Below, one piece after another: positions 45,792 through 55,945 of a stretch of 64,000 nucleotides of DNA. The position numbers and the translations under genes are program-made. Numbering within the stretch: the stretch's first letter is position 1; the number at the start of each line of letters is the position of its first letter. This DNA comes from Spodoptera frugiperda (taxonomy: Eukaryota > Arthropoda > Insecta > Lepidoptera > Noctuidae): contig NC_064226.1 in the NCBI RefSeq assembly GCF_023101765.2, positions 3,216,001 to 3,280,000 on the forward strand, written 5' to 3'. The notes below the pieces were generated by a model. That model had not been told where the DNA came from, did not search any database, and saw only the letters and a program-made list of their open reading frames with translations.

Positions 45792-47022
45792 TATTAACTC
45801 TAGTAGATAAATCAACAAACACAGCCTTCACAATAACACACATTAATTGATCACAGAGCTATCTCGATTCATTCCATTATAGGAAGAACATTCCTAGATA
45901 CAGATCATACAATTGATACAAGTGTTGGATTAATTGAGGTAAATGCAATCAAATGATATAGCGCTTGTAAGGGCAGGGTGATCTGGTACCAACGATTTAT
46001 TACCAGATAAAACGTTTAATCTCGCCGTTGCAGTTGCTTAGTGGATATCTTCATCTTGTATTTTGTTTTGTTCATCATCGTTATTATCAATTTCATATTA
46101 TTCTGATTCTTCGGAATTTGTTTCTCTTCTTAGTTCTTCTTTATTGCCAGGGAGGTTTATTGGAAATATAAAACCAATCTTTTGAAATTATTCTTTCTGA
46201 ATAAAGACAACTTGAAATGTACCTTTATATTTTGTAATACCACTCGATAATACGTTTCTTATTTTGTTTTTTTAAGGAAAAATCGCATAGGCAAATTACC
46301 TGAATATTTGTAAAAAGGTTACACAGAATTTTGAAAATAACTATAAGATTAAACATAGTCAGTTCAATAAATATGTATAGAAAAAAAGTATTATTAAACA
46401 ATCGAGCATTACATACTTGTAGTTATGGATAAAACCGATTAAAGTTTCTCACAGACCCTCACACCTCGTTCTCATTTGAGACCACCTGTTCCAATTCCAT
46501 ATTACGATACTAAAATTCCGCAATAAACTAAGAATGTTCAACAAATCCCTTTGAATACCTTCGAACACGCAACTCCATTCAACAACCTGTGATTTAACAC
46601 GTTAAACAATTTAAATCGCAATTATAACACTCGAACACATTTCGATAGAGAATCGACGCGTGCGCAAAGCTCGACCCCATTCGGCTGCGGCCGGAGTTAC
46701 GTCATATTGGTTAGCGAATTAGGACAACTATGTACTAGTGTTGCATGTGGGTACAGAAGGACCATTTCATACAGTAAAATACAGTAAGGCGATTGTTTGG
46801 AAGCTAAGGTTCCTTAGATACACTTTATGTGCGTGTATTGGTATCTATACTTGATAGTAGTTGTAGAAAACGAAAGGTGATGCGTACATAAAATGAATTA
46901 ACCATCAATTTGGAAGTACTTAGGACTTTGAAGAAGAGACCGAATACAGTTTTTAAAATAAAAATCACCTGTTTGCAGCAACGCGTTCTTGATAGTGTTG
47001 CAGATTGACCATAAACTCAGTT
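45792..47022. other. No gene; CRE-type CpG patch
   Basis: 46650-46740 is CpG-rich (cgacgcgtgcgcaaagctcg, ggctgcggccggagttacgt) with ttacgtca at 46697-46704. Remaining sequence is AT-rich. Confidence 0.35.
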
Positions 47023-47066
47023 GTTAAAGTCCAGTTAAGTCACTCCAGATTTAACTGGACTTTAAC
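47023..47066. repeat. Perfect 16 bp hairpin
   Basis: Left arm gttaaagtccagttaa and right arm ttaactggactttaac, separated by 12 bases. Outer sequence ctcagtt/agagcag pairs partly. Confidence 0.8.
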
Positions 47067-48351
47067 AGAGCAGGAGAGAAAGAAGTATTTAAAAAAGTTG
47101 CAGTAGCAGTGAATCTTTTCTATAACTTTCAATTCAAAAACACGAAAAGAACTTAATCGCATTCCGCCATGTCATTGGTTGTGCGAACAATCCCTTCAAA
47201 ATTTCGCATTGACCGTTACGGAATAGCCTAGTTGTTTAGAAAATTATAATAGTCCGTTGCTACTGAATTTCCTATAATAATGGTTGGATTATGTATTCTT
47301 AATTTGGGGTCCATTTCTGGGATTTCTGCATGTATTTATTTTGTGGTAGGTACTATCGCTACATGACGTCAGCTTTGGTAGTTTCGTGTTGACTGATTAG
47401 AAATGTTTGGTGTGCAATCCTCACAGATGGAATATTGTAAGGCGGCCATATGTGCCCGTTTATGGTGTGAAATTTCACGTTTTGAGATTTCAGACACAGA
47501 TTTATGGCTCATGTCTGGTTGTGATCTATCCTCATGACATCTGCTAACATCCTTTTTAAGATTTTTCCACGAATAGAGATAAAAATGGCGTCACTTAGCA
47601 CGATGATTTAGATTTCTAGTTAAAAACTAATACATTTTCCCGTTAAATTTAAATAGGTACCTTCTTGAGACCTTTCTGAAGATTGTTTTTAAAAGGTAGT
47701 ATTGAGAAATGGTTTCCTTAATGATTCATAAACATTAGCTGTACACATCGACCTATAAAAAAAAACAGTTTATCGTGGTCTTGCTTTGTATGATCATTCG
47801 GAACATTTGACGGTCAGGTTATACTGGTTTTGCATAGCTTGACGTGGTGTACCTACAGGACCAAATTTCAAGGAAGTTTAAATAAGATCGATAAGAAATC
47901 GTTTCCTTAAAGGATTTTGGCAATACCTGCAGTTTATTGATGATTGTAACGATGATCGCTATCCAAACCAATTTCCCCAAGACCCTATGAGTAACATGGA
48001 ATTCTGAGAAAGCATTTCGGTGATATGTTAAGATTGGATCGGATTCATTCAAACGATTTCTTAGAAGAGATGGTTTCATGGCTTTTGATTCGATGTTAGT
48101 GTAGTATTGTTTACGTTTCACCGGTCAGTATCAAAGCGATTAGTTTAGATGGGTCTTTATACTTTTTTAATTTTTTTGACTGATTGTTACCTTGTATCTG
48201 CTATCTCTATTAGCTTCTTCGAATTTCGCTGTCGTCTAATTGTCGCCAGTAATAAATATTGTTATTTAATACCCAATATCAAAGAAATCTTCATTCATTT
48301 TAAAGTTTTTTAAGTAACCAGGTAAAATAAAATAGCTTTTAATTTTCTTCT
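47067..48351. other. No gene seen
   Basis: The minus-strand frame 47819-48121 (100 codons) has no recognised domain and AT-rich codon choice. Confidence 0.4.
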
Positions 48352-48530
48352 CCGCCTCTTTTTATAAGTCGGGTAATACCCATTCCTAAAATTTTCGCTT
48401 AAGTCTAAAAAATACTATGCTGTAATTGTAAACCGGATCAAAATCGGTTCAACCAAACGCGAGATATACATAAATACAGGTCAAACTTCCATTTTGAGAA
48501 CGTCCTTTTTTAAGTCGGTTAAAAATAATG
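48352..48530 (-). repeat. aaccgactt-type repeat
   Basis: Minus strand: tttttaaccgacttaaaaaa-like start, accgattttgatccggttta in the middle and a gaggcggagaagaaaattaa end. Fits a common lepidopteran repeat; class not assigned. Confidence 0.45.
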
Positions 48531-49180
48531 ACATTTTTCTAAGATACAATAAGTATACAAAACACAAATGACAAAAAGATGACCAAGTATTTAGGTTTAC
48601 AACCTTATTATGCGAAAACACGAAAATTTTATATTTCTACTACACATTAATAGGCAGCAGCACCTCAAGCTACACGAACTATCCAAAACCCTTCAACAGA
48701 ATATAGACTTTAATACCAAATATTAAAGTTGAAAATGCGTTAAAAGCTTTTGACAGATCGGAGTATATGTATGTAAAGACCGCCCACAGCAATAGCCTCG
48801 AATGCACGACCTTTGACAAATGGAACATAATATTACTAAAAATACTAATAGTTTGTGCGCGCTGAGGAATTCTAAATATCCTTGTCCTATCGATCCTTAT
48901 TATGATGCACGCGTTCAATGTGAGGATAGGCAAAGTTTTATTGATGGTCGAACATGTTTTACTATGTACGGGTATTTATTGACCATTAGTGTTATTATTG
49001 GGTTATATAGCAAGCGCCGATAGAGGTAGCTATTTCGATTTCTGAGTGTAACAATGTATTATTGGATATATCCCTTTTTTGGGTTTTCCAAAATTTTTCA
49101 GTCTTAATATGAAGAATAGAATTGTACAAGCCAAAGTCAAATCATTTCATCCAAAAAGACTTTGAAAGTCAAATTATTGG
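48531..49180. other. No supported gene
   Basis: A 67-codon ATG frame at 48820-49023 ends in a hydrophobic stretch but is overlapped by an 84-codon frame on the other strand; neither has a recognised domain. Confidence 0.35.
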
Positions 49181-49282
49181 GTCCGGAATATGGCAATAGA
49201 TTGGCCTGAGTGGATTTGAGTACTCCAACTGGTGATGAGTGGATCTGTCTCTTCACCCCACCCTTTCGGGGATTAAAAGACA
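49181..49282 (+). mobile_element. SINE-A-like body and tail, diverged
   Basis: gtccggaatatggcaataga, then gatgagtggatctgtctctt and caccctttcggggattaaaa. It resembles the SINE-A tail but with a different middle, possibly a subfamily. Confidence 0.5.
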
Positions 49283-49801
49283 TACAAAACCATATATCAT
49301 TGACAAACATCAAGAATATCCCTTACAAGACTTGAAACGCAACCGACCATCAGATTTCACCAAATAAGTACACAATTTTGCCCGTCGCACATTAAATGCT
49401 AATAGATGGAGAAGATAGGCTGAGATTTATTACAGTTAGTAGGTCGTGATTGACATAGCCCTGTAGGTGTACTGTAATATACCGCATACCACTTGCTTTG
49501 TAGTTTGGTGACATTAAACCTAGATTTGGTTGTACAGGGCTGGCAGTTGTTAATTACTCTTGGCTGACAATGTTGCTCAATGGTTGTTATGGCCTTTAAA
49601 AATGTTTGCCTCGAAAATAATTTCCCGATAAAAAGTGGTTCATTGTAGGTAATCTAGTCTTCGAAAGGAAAAATTGATTGTGGTCAGTAAACAATTTCTT
49701 CTTGCAAATTAAAATTCGATGATTCAAAAACGATGAAGGGCCTGTCCACTCGTTTACAAAAAAGCCTAATCAGTCTCAGATCAGATAAACCCAGCTCACC
49801 T
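49283..49801. other. No gene seen
   Basis: AT-rich; nothing recognised. Confidence 0.5.
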
Positions 49802-49962
49802 TTTTTTAGGGGGAAAATCATCTAATTGCTCAGCGGCACTGTCAGACTCTAACGTGCTAAAAACCACCCTGTTCCTACTCCTACGAGTCAGAGCCCCCGG
49901 TTAGACAATCCGCAGCTCCGGGTGTATCTGTGGTGGTCTGATGGCTAAACAAACGCACGGGA
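49802..49962 (-). mobile_element. R1-tail family copy with longer 5' end
   Basis: Minus strand starts tcccgtgcgtttgtttagcc and continues catcagaccaccacagatac before the usual ggagctgcgg. That upstream part matches the LINE 3' untranslated region at 55256-55320, so this copy is a truncated LINE end and not only the short form. Confidence 0.8.
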
Positions 49963-50509
49963 TCCAGCTCAACCCTATCCCACAGCTGCCTCAAACCAAT
50001 CATAATTGAAATAATGTATTGAAATTAATTAGTAAATCAGAAGCAGCCCTACAATTAGCGTGCTCTATCTCTAAGCTAGATAGGCTCGGTCCTATTGTTC
50101 TGAACGTGCCTACAACGTTACAAATAAGTTTGTCTACACATCGGTCGACTGTTCTACCACAGATGTTTGGATAACACAAAATTATGTGAACATTTTGTAC
50201 AACAATGACTGCGTTGCTTGACGGATTTTGATAGTGTTTTGTATTTTATGGGACAAGACCGTGGTTGGTTTGTTTTAAATTGGTGATTTTTTGTGTTTTG
50301 ATGCAAGCAAGCTGTGTGATGATGTTGTTATTATACTTTGCAATTATTGTTTTGCAATTTATGCTTGAGCTGTTTAAGTAAACAATGCAAATTATCATGT
50401 TTTAGGATATTTTAAGTTAAGTAACACTTTTAATCCTAAAATCAGACTCAGGACCAACCAAGAAACGATTCAATCATTGTATTTTTTTTAATCCCTAATT
50501 CCGACTTTG
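49963..50509. other. AT-rich sequence without recognisable gene
   Basis: No repeat or frame supported. Confidence 0.5.
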
Positions 50510-50680
50510 TACCTACTAAACCTCCAAAGCGCCACGCAACGCACCGGTGACTCCACTGGTGTTGCGTGCTATGTGCGCCGCCCATGGACACCTGCACATC
50601 CATAGGCGGCGCTGATCACTTACCATCATGATACGAGTCGGCTTGTTTGCATACATATTCCATAAAAAAAAAAAAAACAG
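50510..50680 (+). mobile_element. Repeat 3' end with poly(A)
   Basis: ccacgcaacgcaccggtgac, gccgcccatggacacctgca and gctgatcacttaccatcatg, then cataaaaaaaaaaaaaac. The poly(A) end gives plus orientation and suggests retrotransposition. Related in wording to family X but distinct. Confidence 0.6.
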
Positions 50681-51156
50681 AAAAGAAGTTCATTACTGTG
50701 TTGCATTTTGTATAATTAATTCATCTACATTCTACAATAATTATTTTTATCTATTTTCTGCATTATGATAAGTAACATCAAAACCTTCATACATTAGAAC
50801 CAGAAGTGAAATAAATATGGTCGTGCAACATAAACAGAGACAGGTTGTTAATTATAAATTATCACCAACCAACATCGTTGCCACTTATCATGAATGATAG
50901 ACATCTATGGTTTTCAATAGGTCCTTATACCTGCTTTGCATCGTAAGTAGTGAAGACAATGTTTTTCTTCCTATCCAGCGCAAATATGGAGGTGGAATTA
51001 GTGTCTCATTTTCTGTGTCCATTTTTTGACTTGCCACATTTTGTAGTATGTTTTGAAAAAACAAATGACACAAGCGGTTCTCTAAAATGCAGCGAACTAG
51101 AAACGTATTCATTAATTTTTTTATTGTAATAGTGTAAAAATTACCGCAAAATATGC
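50681..51156. other. No supported gene
   Basis: A minus-strand frame of 135 codons (50888-51295) spans unique DNA and the next repeat copy; no domain recognised and the repeat part is an artefact. Confidence 0.35.
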
Positions 51157-51270
51157 CCCGGAGCTGTGGACTGCCTGGCGGGTTTTTAGTTAGTAAGAGT
51201 CTAATTCGAATCTGATGATTGTCTGATGAAAAGACATTGGATGTTTTTCTCCCCTCAAAAATAAAAACAC
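51157..51270 (+). mobile_element. R1-tail family copy, internally deleted
   Basis: Starts cccggagctgtggactgcct, loses the central segment, ends gacattggatgtttttctcc with ctcaaaaataaaaaca. Confidence 0.72.
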
Positions 51271-51610
51271 ATAATGAAAGTAGTGGTGTGAACATTATTG
51301 GTGGCAGAATATTATTGTAGTTTAAAATTAATACCTTATAATAAAACTTGATTGATTTTTTTATTAATTGTAATGCGTAAAGTACCTCAGTCTTTAACTA
51401 TCGTCATATTTCAAACTTCTTATATTATGGCAATAAGCCCTTTTCTCTCATTACCATTTACACTACACTTGACACGTAACAAAAATGTGAGTAAGTACCT
51501 ACTACACCAAACAAACTGCTTATCTGTTCAAAGTAAGCCGGCGTGATGTAATGTCATTGTACAAACTTCTCACCATAAAAAGTAACTCATTTCCTTCAAT
51601 TTTGTCACAG
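51271..51610. other. No gene; upstream of a candidate exon
   Basis: AT-rich, ending in a strong acceptor-like ttccttcaattttgtcacag at 51591-51610. Confidence 0.4.
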
Positions 51611-51741
51611 TACGTTTCAATGGCGCCAAGTTACAGCGAAACCAACTTAAATGTGCCGGTGGCGAAAAATGGAACTAAAATTGTTCAGAACAAAAATGTA
51701 TGGTGGAACTTTTTTTGTGAAGACACTAGCGACGCTGTGAG
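51611..51741 (+). other. Candidate exon with a start codon
   Basis: Begins after the acceptor at 51610 and has an ATG at 51620 in an open frame that runs to a tag at 51803. It is GC-richer than its flanks, and the residues (for example MAPSYSETNLNVPVAKNG and NVWWNFFCEDTSD) are not low-complexity. A donor-like gag/gtgtag at 51742 would end the exon in frame after EDTSDAV. I do not recognise the protein. It could be the first coding exon of a gene whose other exons lie outside, or chance. Confidence 0.33.
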
Positions 51742-52026
51742 GTGTAGTGATAATTTGGTTTTGAATGTACTCTCGTGTCTCCAACTTGGTACTGATGGTA
51801 GATAGCCTTGTTGGGAACTCCTCAGAGATTGCGTTTACACGAGCAGCATATAGAGTAGTTGACTTTCTATTTTTATTTTGATCGCCTTCTTTAGCTTTTT
51901 GTCATAATCTTGACTGATCTTCACGAGCTCCTTGGTGCGTTCCTAGATCCTAGACATTTAGGCATTTGGGAGAGAGTAAGCTAAAGAATTTGAATCTAAG
52001 TAAGTAAATGGAGGTATGATTAAGTT

Positions 52027-52214
52027 AAGTTCTTAAGGTTCCTGATCCGGAGCTGCGGTCTACCTAGCGGGTTTACCGGGGCTCGGGCTCGAAAAGCAAG
52101 AGTAAGCATAGGGTGGTTTTAAGTCAGTAAGAGTCTGACACTCCCTCTCGCCTCGCACAAGGCGGGAGAAGTCATTGGATGATTTTACCACATCAAAAAA
52201 AAGTTCTTAAGGTT
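52027..52214 (+). mobile_element. R1-tail family copy with 14 bp target duplication
   Basis: Body 52041-52200. aagttcttaaggtt is present at 52027-52040 and 52201-52214. Body starts cctgatccggagctgcggtc and ends cattggatgattttaccac with an A run. It is the clearest recent insertion of the family. Confidence 0.9.
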
Positions 52215-52675
52215 ATAAGTAAGCCTCCTATGTGGAGAAGGCACTAAACTCAACTATGAACTGTCCTTTATACCTATCTCTCCTTAGTCAACTTTAGACC
52301 CTTAGTCCAAATCCTGGAGTCCAGTTTACAAAAACAAATCCAACTTTACAGCAGTTTTTCTACCACGACCACGATACATCTCTCAATATTTATTAGGTAA
52401 TTTACCTAAATACTAATAGGGACCTTCTAATAACACTGGGTACCCGTTCATCTTTCTGATAATACTAGTACTTAGTTTCTAGGTCATCACCCTTTCCACG
52501 CCAACTGACAAGTGACATTTAAACACTGATTTGCATACACAAGTCGGCGTGGAAAAGCTAGGCTTATTATGTTAGGCTTTATACCTATTTGTGGTAAAGG
52601 TAATGTTTATTTTGACCGTTTTTGACCTTTAAAAATGTTTCAGGATTTGTTTTGAGCCCGGACTTCGATTGTATA
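52215..52675. other. No gene seen
   Basis: AT-rich; nothing recognised. Confidence 0.5.
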
Positions 52676-52868
52676 TTTGACTAGCTTCTGCCAGCGGCTT
52701 CACCTAAGTTCCTGTGGGATCAAAAGTATCCTATCACCCAAGTCAGTACATACCTTGTCTGTATACCATATTTCATCAAAATTCGTTTAGAAGTTTCAGT
52801 GTGATTGACGGACAAACATCTAAACTTCCCATCAAACCAACTTTCACATTAATAATATTAGTGTGATA
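52676..52868 (-). mobile_element. Interspersed repeat R-B
   Basis: tagcttctgccagcggcttc, aagtatcctatcacccaagt, gtctgtataccatatttcat, gtgattgacggacaaacatc. Complement of 26205-26395. Confidence 0.55.
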
Positions 52869-52984
52869 GCAACGTTATCAATCTAGGAATATAATCAGGA
52901 AATTCTCTCTTTGTGAAAGTGTAGGAAAGCTCCGTACGCATCGTGCGTATTTGTGAACCACTTTATGCAGAGTAGAGTCAATGT

Positions 52985-53118
52985 TTTATTTAACTTCTTT
53001 ATGTTCTCAAATTGAATTAACTGGTCCGGGGTACGAAATGTCGTCACTAATAATTTAACTTCTTTATGTTCTCAAATTGAATAACTAGTCCGGGGTACGA
53101 AATTTCATCACTATTGTA
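52985..53118. repeat. Tandem duplication, about 67 bp unit, two copies
   Basis: ttaacttctttatgttctca and ggtccggggtacgaaat occur at 52989 and 53057 with a few differences. Confidence 0.85.
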
Positions 53119-53489
53119 ATCTTCAAACACAACACTACCTCCCATTAAAGCCGTGGCAGATACATTTAGAACATCTTATATTAACTAAGCACTTTTTCCT
53201 TGAAAAGCTACGAGTACGTCATTGCCATATTTATTCGTCCTTTCCAACGTTCTTCGATATTACAATAAAACAAAAGACGGCGATTTATTTAATGGATTCC
53301 CTTCCCACGCATTTGCTTAGGTATTTTATTTCATACCGATTATACCTGGTCAATTAGTTAGACATACCTACATAGTGAAACTAACTTTGCCTACCTGCAT
53401 CAACTGCTCTATTGAACGAGAAGTCTGGGCCACTAATGAGTACCTGAGAGGTGTCAATCCCGGGCGTATACGGTACGTGCATGCGCGGC
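53119..53489. other. No gene seen
   Basis: 53440-53490 (cgggcgtatacggtacgtgc) may be the outermost part of the next repeat copy. Confidence 0.35.
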
Positions 53490-53605
53490 CCAGTTGGGCT
53501 GATGATCAACCCGGAGTTCCGGTACAAAACAAAGTACAAAGGAGGTAATTTTTAGACTGTAAGTGCCTGACACTCCCTGCTACCTCAAGGTGGAAGAGTA
53601 ATTTA
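53490..53605 (+). mobile_element. R1-tail family copy, diverged, with longer 5' end
   Basis: gcggcccagttgggctgatg precedes acccggagttccggtaca, matching the LINE at 55322-55362. Ends cctcaaggtggaagagtaat. Confidence 0.6.
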
Positions 53606-53615
53606 ACACATTGAA

Positions 53616-53692
53616 CGCCGTAGTGGTCACCGGTGGCCGACGTTAGCGGAGGATTTGCCTTCAACAGTTTTCTATTGGCAGTCAAAGACTTA
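53616..53692. repeat. Dispersed repeat Z
   Basis: gccgtagtggtcaccggtgg, agcggaggatttgccttcaa and ttttctattggcagtcaaag. A second copy lies inside the MITE at 12168-12237. Confidence 0.55.
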
Positions 53693-54130
53693 ATAATTTT
53701 CCGACCTCATAAATCAATCATTGACAATATGATCAGGGTGGCCCAGACACCCCAATAATTGTTTTATTGCAAACGAATTGTAGTAGGTATTTGTGTAAAA
53801 GTATACAAATGACTCTTAATTAATACAGAGTAGTCAAAAACTTACCGTTTATCTCCTTAACATCTACCTTGATATATTTAAAAGTATAATTAGAAACGTA
53901 TTCCGCATTAAATAATTTATTTGTAGCTATGAGTCAAAACGTTCAGCGCAGCTATATTAATTAATCAAATGGTTTTATCGTGTATAATTAATAAGTTTTC
54001 CAACGTTACGACCACTAAAGGCCTTCTGATCATTAACTAAGTATCGATTTGTGCTATGATAATTAAAATAAACGTCTTGTTTGAACGCAACAAAGTAGAA
54101 AGTGACGCACTAAACATAATTTTTGTTTTG
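53693..54130. other. AT-rich sequence without recognisable gene
   Basis: No repeat or frame supported. Confidence 0.5.
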
Positions 54131-54442
54131 CCCGAAGGGATAGGAAGAGGTCCGTGAACTTCTTTATGTACATTGTGTAATAATTGTTTGAATAGAAAAA
54201 TACACCATCTTGTAGGTGCCAGAAGTCTCGGGTTCGGTATTACTTTTGCTTTTTTCGGATTCTTGAAAATTTATCTCTCAATTGTAGCACGGAGTTAAGA
54301 ATTTTATCCAATATACAGCAATAAGCTCACCCCCTATTACATGGGACTTATAACACACACAAGTGGTAAAAAGTATATTGTATATTGGCATTACGTACTA
54401 TAATGTGCCTTTGCTTACCCCATCGGGGATAAAAGGCGTGAC
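54131..54442 (+). mobile_element. SINE-A fold-back pair
   Basis: A minus-strand tail scrap (54131-54160, gcccgaagggataggaagag) is joined to a diverged plus-strand SINE from about 54216 (gtgccagaagtctcgggttc) to ccccatcggggataaaaggc. Compare 29131-29345. Confidence 0.7.
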
Positions 54443-54559
54443 AATATAAGAATAACAATTTAAAAGCATTTGTTACTCGTATATAGAAACTGTATTGCAG
54501 CACTCAGCTATAGACACCCATCTTTCCAATAAGGGTAATACCTGGAACATCACGACTTT

Positions 54560-54684
54560 CATCACATCACATCAACAGCCTATACGTGACCACTGCTGAT
54601 GCCGATCAAAGGCATCTTCTTGAACGAACAAGGTTTTGAATATTAATCATTACACTTGCTCAATGCGGCTTGGCGATTTCAAAC
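54560..54684 (-). mobile_element. LINE 3' tail fragment (family L)
   Basis: caacagcctatacgtgacca, tgccgatcaaaggcatcttc and ttgctcaatgcggcttggc; complement of 1676-1782 and 14936-15056. Confidence 0.6.
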
Positions 54685-54699
54685 TTGTAATTAGAAATT

Positions 54700-55509
54700 A
54701 TAAGCCCTGGCGGAATGGCAGCAACGACTGTCGCAACCGAGGGCTGGGCTCGCTGTCATTGCAGCGATAAGTCCCCTCTTTGAGGAGTGGCTTGAGAGAC
54801 GCCACGGCGTCCTCACCTACCGCCTGACGCAGGTGCTTACCGGGCATGGAAGTTTCGGTAGGTTCCTGTTTCTGATTGGGCGGGAGGAAACGCCCGGGTG
54901 TCATCACTGCGAGGACCGTCCTGAGGACACAGTGGAACATACGGTGGCGCTGTGCCCTGCATGGGCTGAGCACCGCCGTGTCCTCAGGGATGTAGTCGGC
55001 GACGGCGACCTCTCGCGTCCGGCATTGGTACAAGCCATGGTGCGGAGCGAGGGGGACTGGGATGCCGTCTCCTCCTTCTGCGAAGCAGTCATGCTAGCTA
55101 AGGAGGAGGCGGGGCGCGTGAGAGAACGAACCTCCTCACGCCCCAGCCGTCGCGAGAGACACTCCGGGCGTCGGGGATCGCGCGACGATCTCCGGCCACC
55201 GTAAGTGCGGGCCTGCGGACGGCGAGCAAGGGTAGCTCGCCGCCCGACCAGAACCAGACCCGTGCGTGCGGCGCGTCGCGTTCCGCGCGCGCCTCAAAGA
55301 GCCATCAGACCACCACAGATGGGGCCCAGTAGGGCTGATGCCTAATCCGGAGCTGCGGACAACCTAGCGGGTTTACCGGGGCTCCGGCTCGAAAGGCAGG
55401 AGAAGGAACGGGGTGGTTTTTAGTCAGTAAGAGTCTGACACTCCCTCTCGCCTCGCCCAAGGCGAGAAGTCATTGGATGATTTTGCCCCTCAAAAAAAAA
55501 AAAAAAAAA
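54700..55509 (+). mobile_element. 5'-truncated R1-clade LINE
   Basis: Comprises the end of ORF2 (54704-55204), a 3' untranslated region of about 290 bp, and a poly(A) of 18 (55492-55509). The front is cut near 54700, as usual for target-primed reverse transcription. The 3' untranslated region from 55350 onward is the same sequence as the short R1-tail copies. No clear target duplication is seen. Frames on the minus strand here are shadows. Confidence 0.85.
54704..55204 (+). CDS. C-terminal part of an R1-clade LINE ORF2 (partial)
   Basis: Open in frame for 166 codons after an upstream taa at 54701; there is no own start codon because the element is truncated. It contains the conserved LTYRLTQVLTGHGSFGRFL block and a C-X2-C-X9-H-X4-C zinc motif (from the cysteine codon at 54899; GCHHCEDRPED then EHT...CPAW), typical of the C-terminus of R1 and related non-LTR elements. 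The end is arginine-rich and stops at 55202. The reverse transcriptase and endonuclease are missing, so it is not an active gene, though the remaining frame is unbroken, implying a young copy. Confidence 0.85.
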   Translation, partial: ALAEWQQRLSQPRAGLAVIAAISPLFEEWLERRHGVLTYRLTQVLTGHGSFGRFLFLIGREETPGCHHCEDRPEDTVEHTVALCPAWAEHRRVLRDVVGDGDLSRPALVQAMVRSEGDWDAVSSFCEAVMLAKEEAGRVRERTSSRPSRRERHSGRRGSRDDLRPP

Positions 55510-55867
55510 GGTTTCACGATGTTTTCCTTCTTAAATAATCTCAGAAACTATATATGTAACTCGAATCAGGGTTTTAAAATCGTGGATAACCTAGTAATAT
55601 CAATGTAAATATCGAAAGAATTATTATTAATAGCAGTTCGATTCCACACAACAACAAATTAAAACATCTACCACGATCAAACTAGTTTTGACATAGTGCA
55701 CGCGAACATAGGAAGCTATAAATTCCCCCTTAATTATCAAGATTAATTTGAAGTGTTTAATTAAAGGTAAAATATGGTATTTAAGTTAGTAGATTGTACT
55801 GTAGTTTGAACACCGGGCAGTTTGTATTTCCGATATTATTTATTGTATTTTTTTTATTTTGTTTCAG
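55510..55867. other. AT-rich sequence without recognisable gene
   Basis: No repeat or frame supported. Confidence 0.5.
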
Positions 55868-55945
55868 GGAGGAATATCATCCAATGACTTCTCCCGTCTT
55901 GGGTGCGGCGAGAGGGAATGTCAGACTCTTACTGACTTAAAACTG
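55868..55945 (-). mobile_element. R1-tail family copy, 3' half
   Basis: gggaggaatatcatccaatg, ttctcccgtcttgggtgcgg and gtcagactcttactgactta; ends abruptly before the cctactcctgc part. Confidence 0.72.

Noticed and set aside
48820..49023. 67-codon ATG frame ending in a hydrophobic segment
   Set aside because: Opposite-strand frame of 84 codons overlaps it, no homologue is recognised, no promoter or splice signal, and such lengths are expected by chance in 64 kb.
50888..51295. 135-codon minus-strand frame
   Set aside because: Its first part is the complement of an R1-tail copy and the rest has no domain; it spans unrelated sequences.
54698..55092. Minus-strand frames of 111 and 62 codons
   Set aside because: Shadows of the plus-strand LINE ORF2 in GC-rich DNA.
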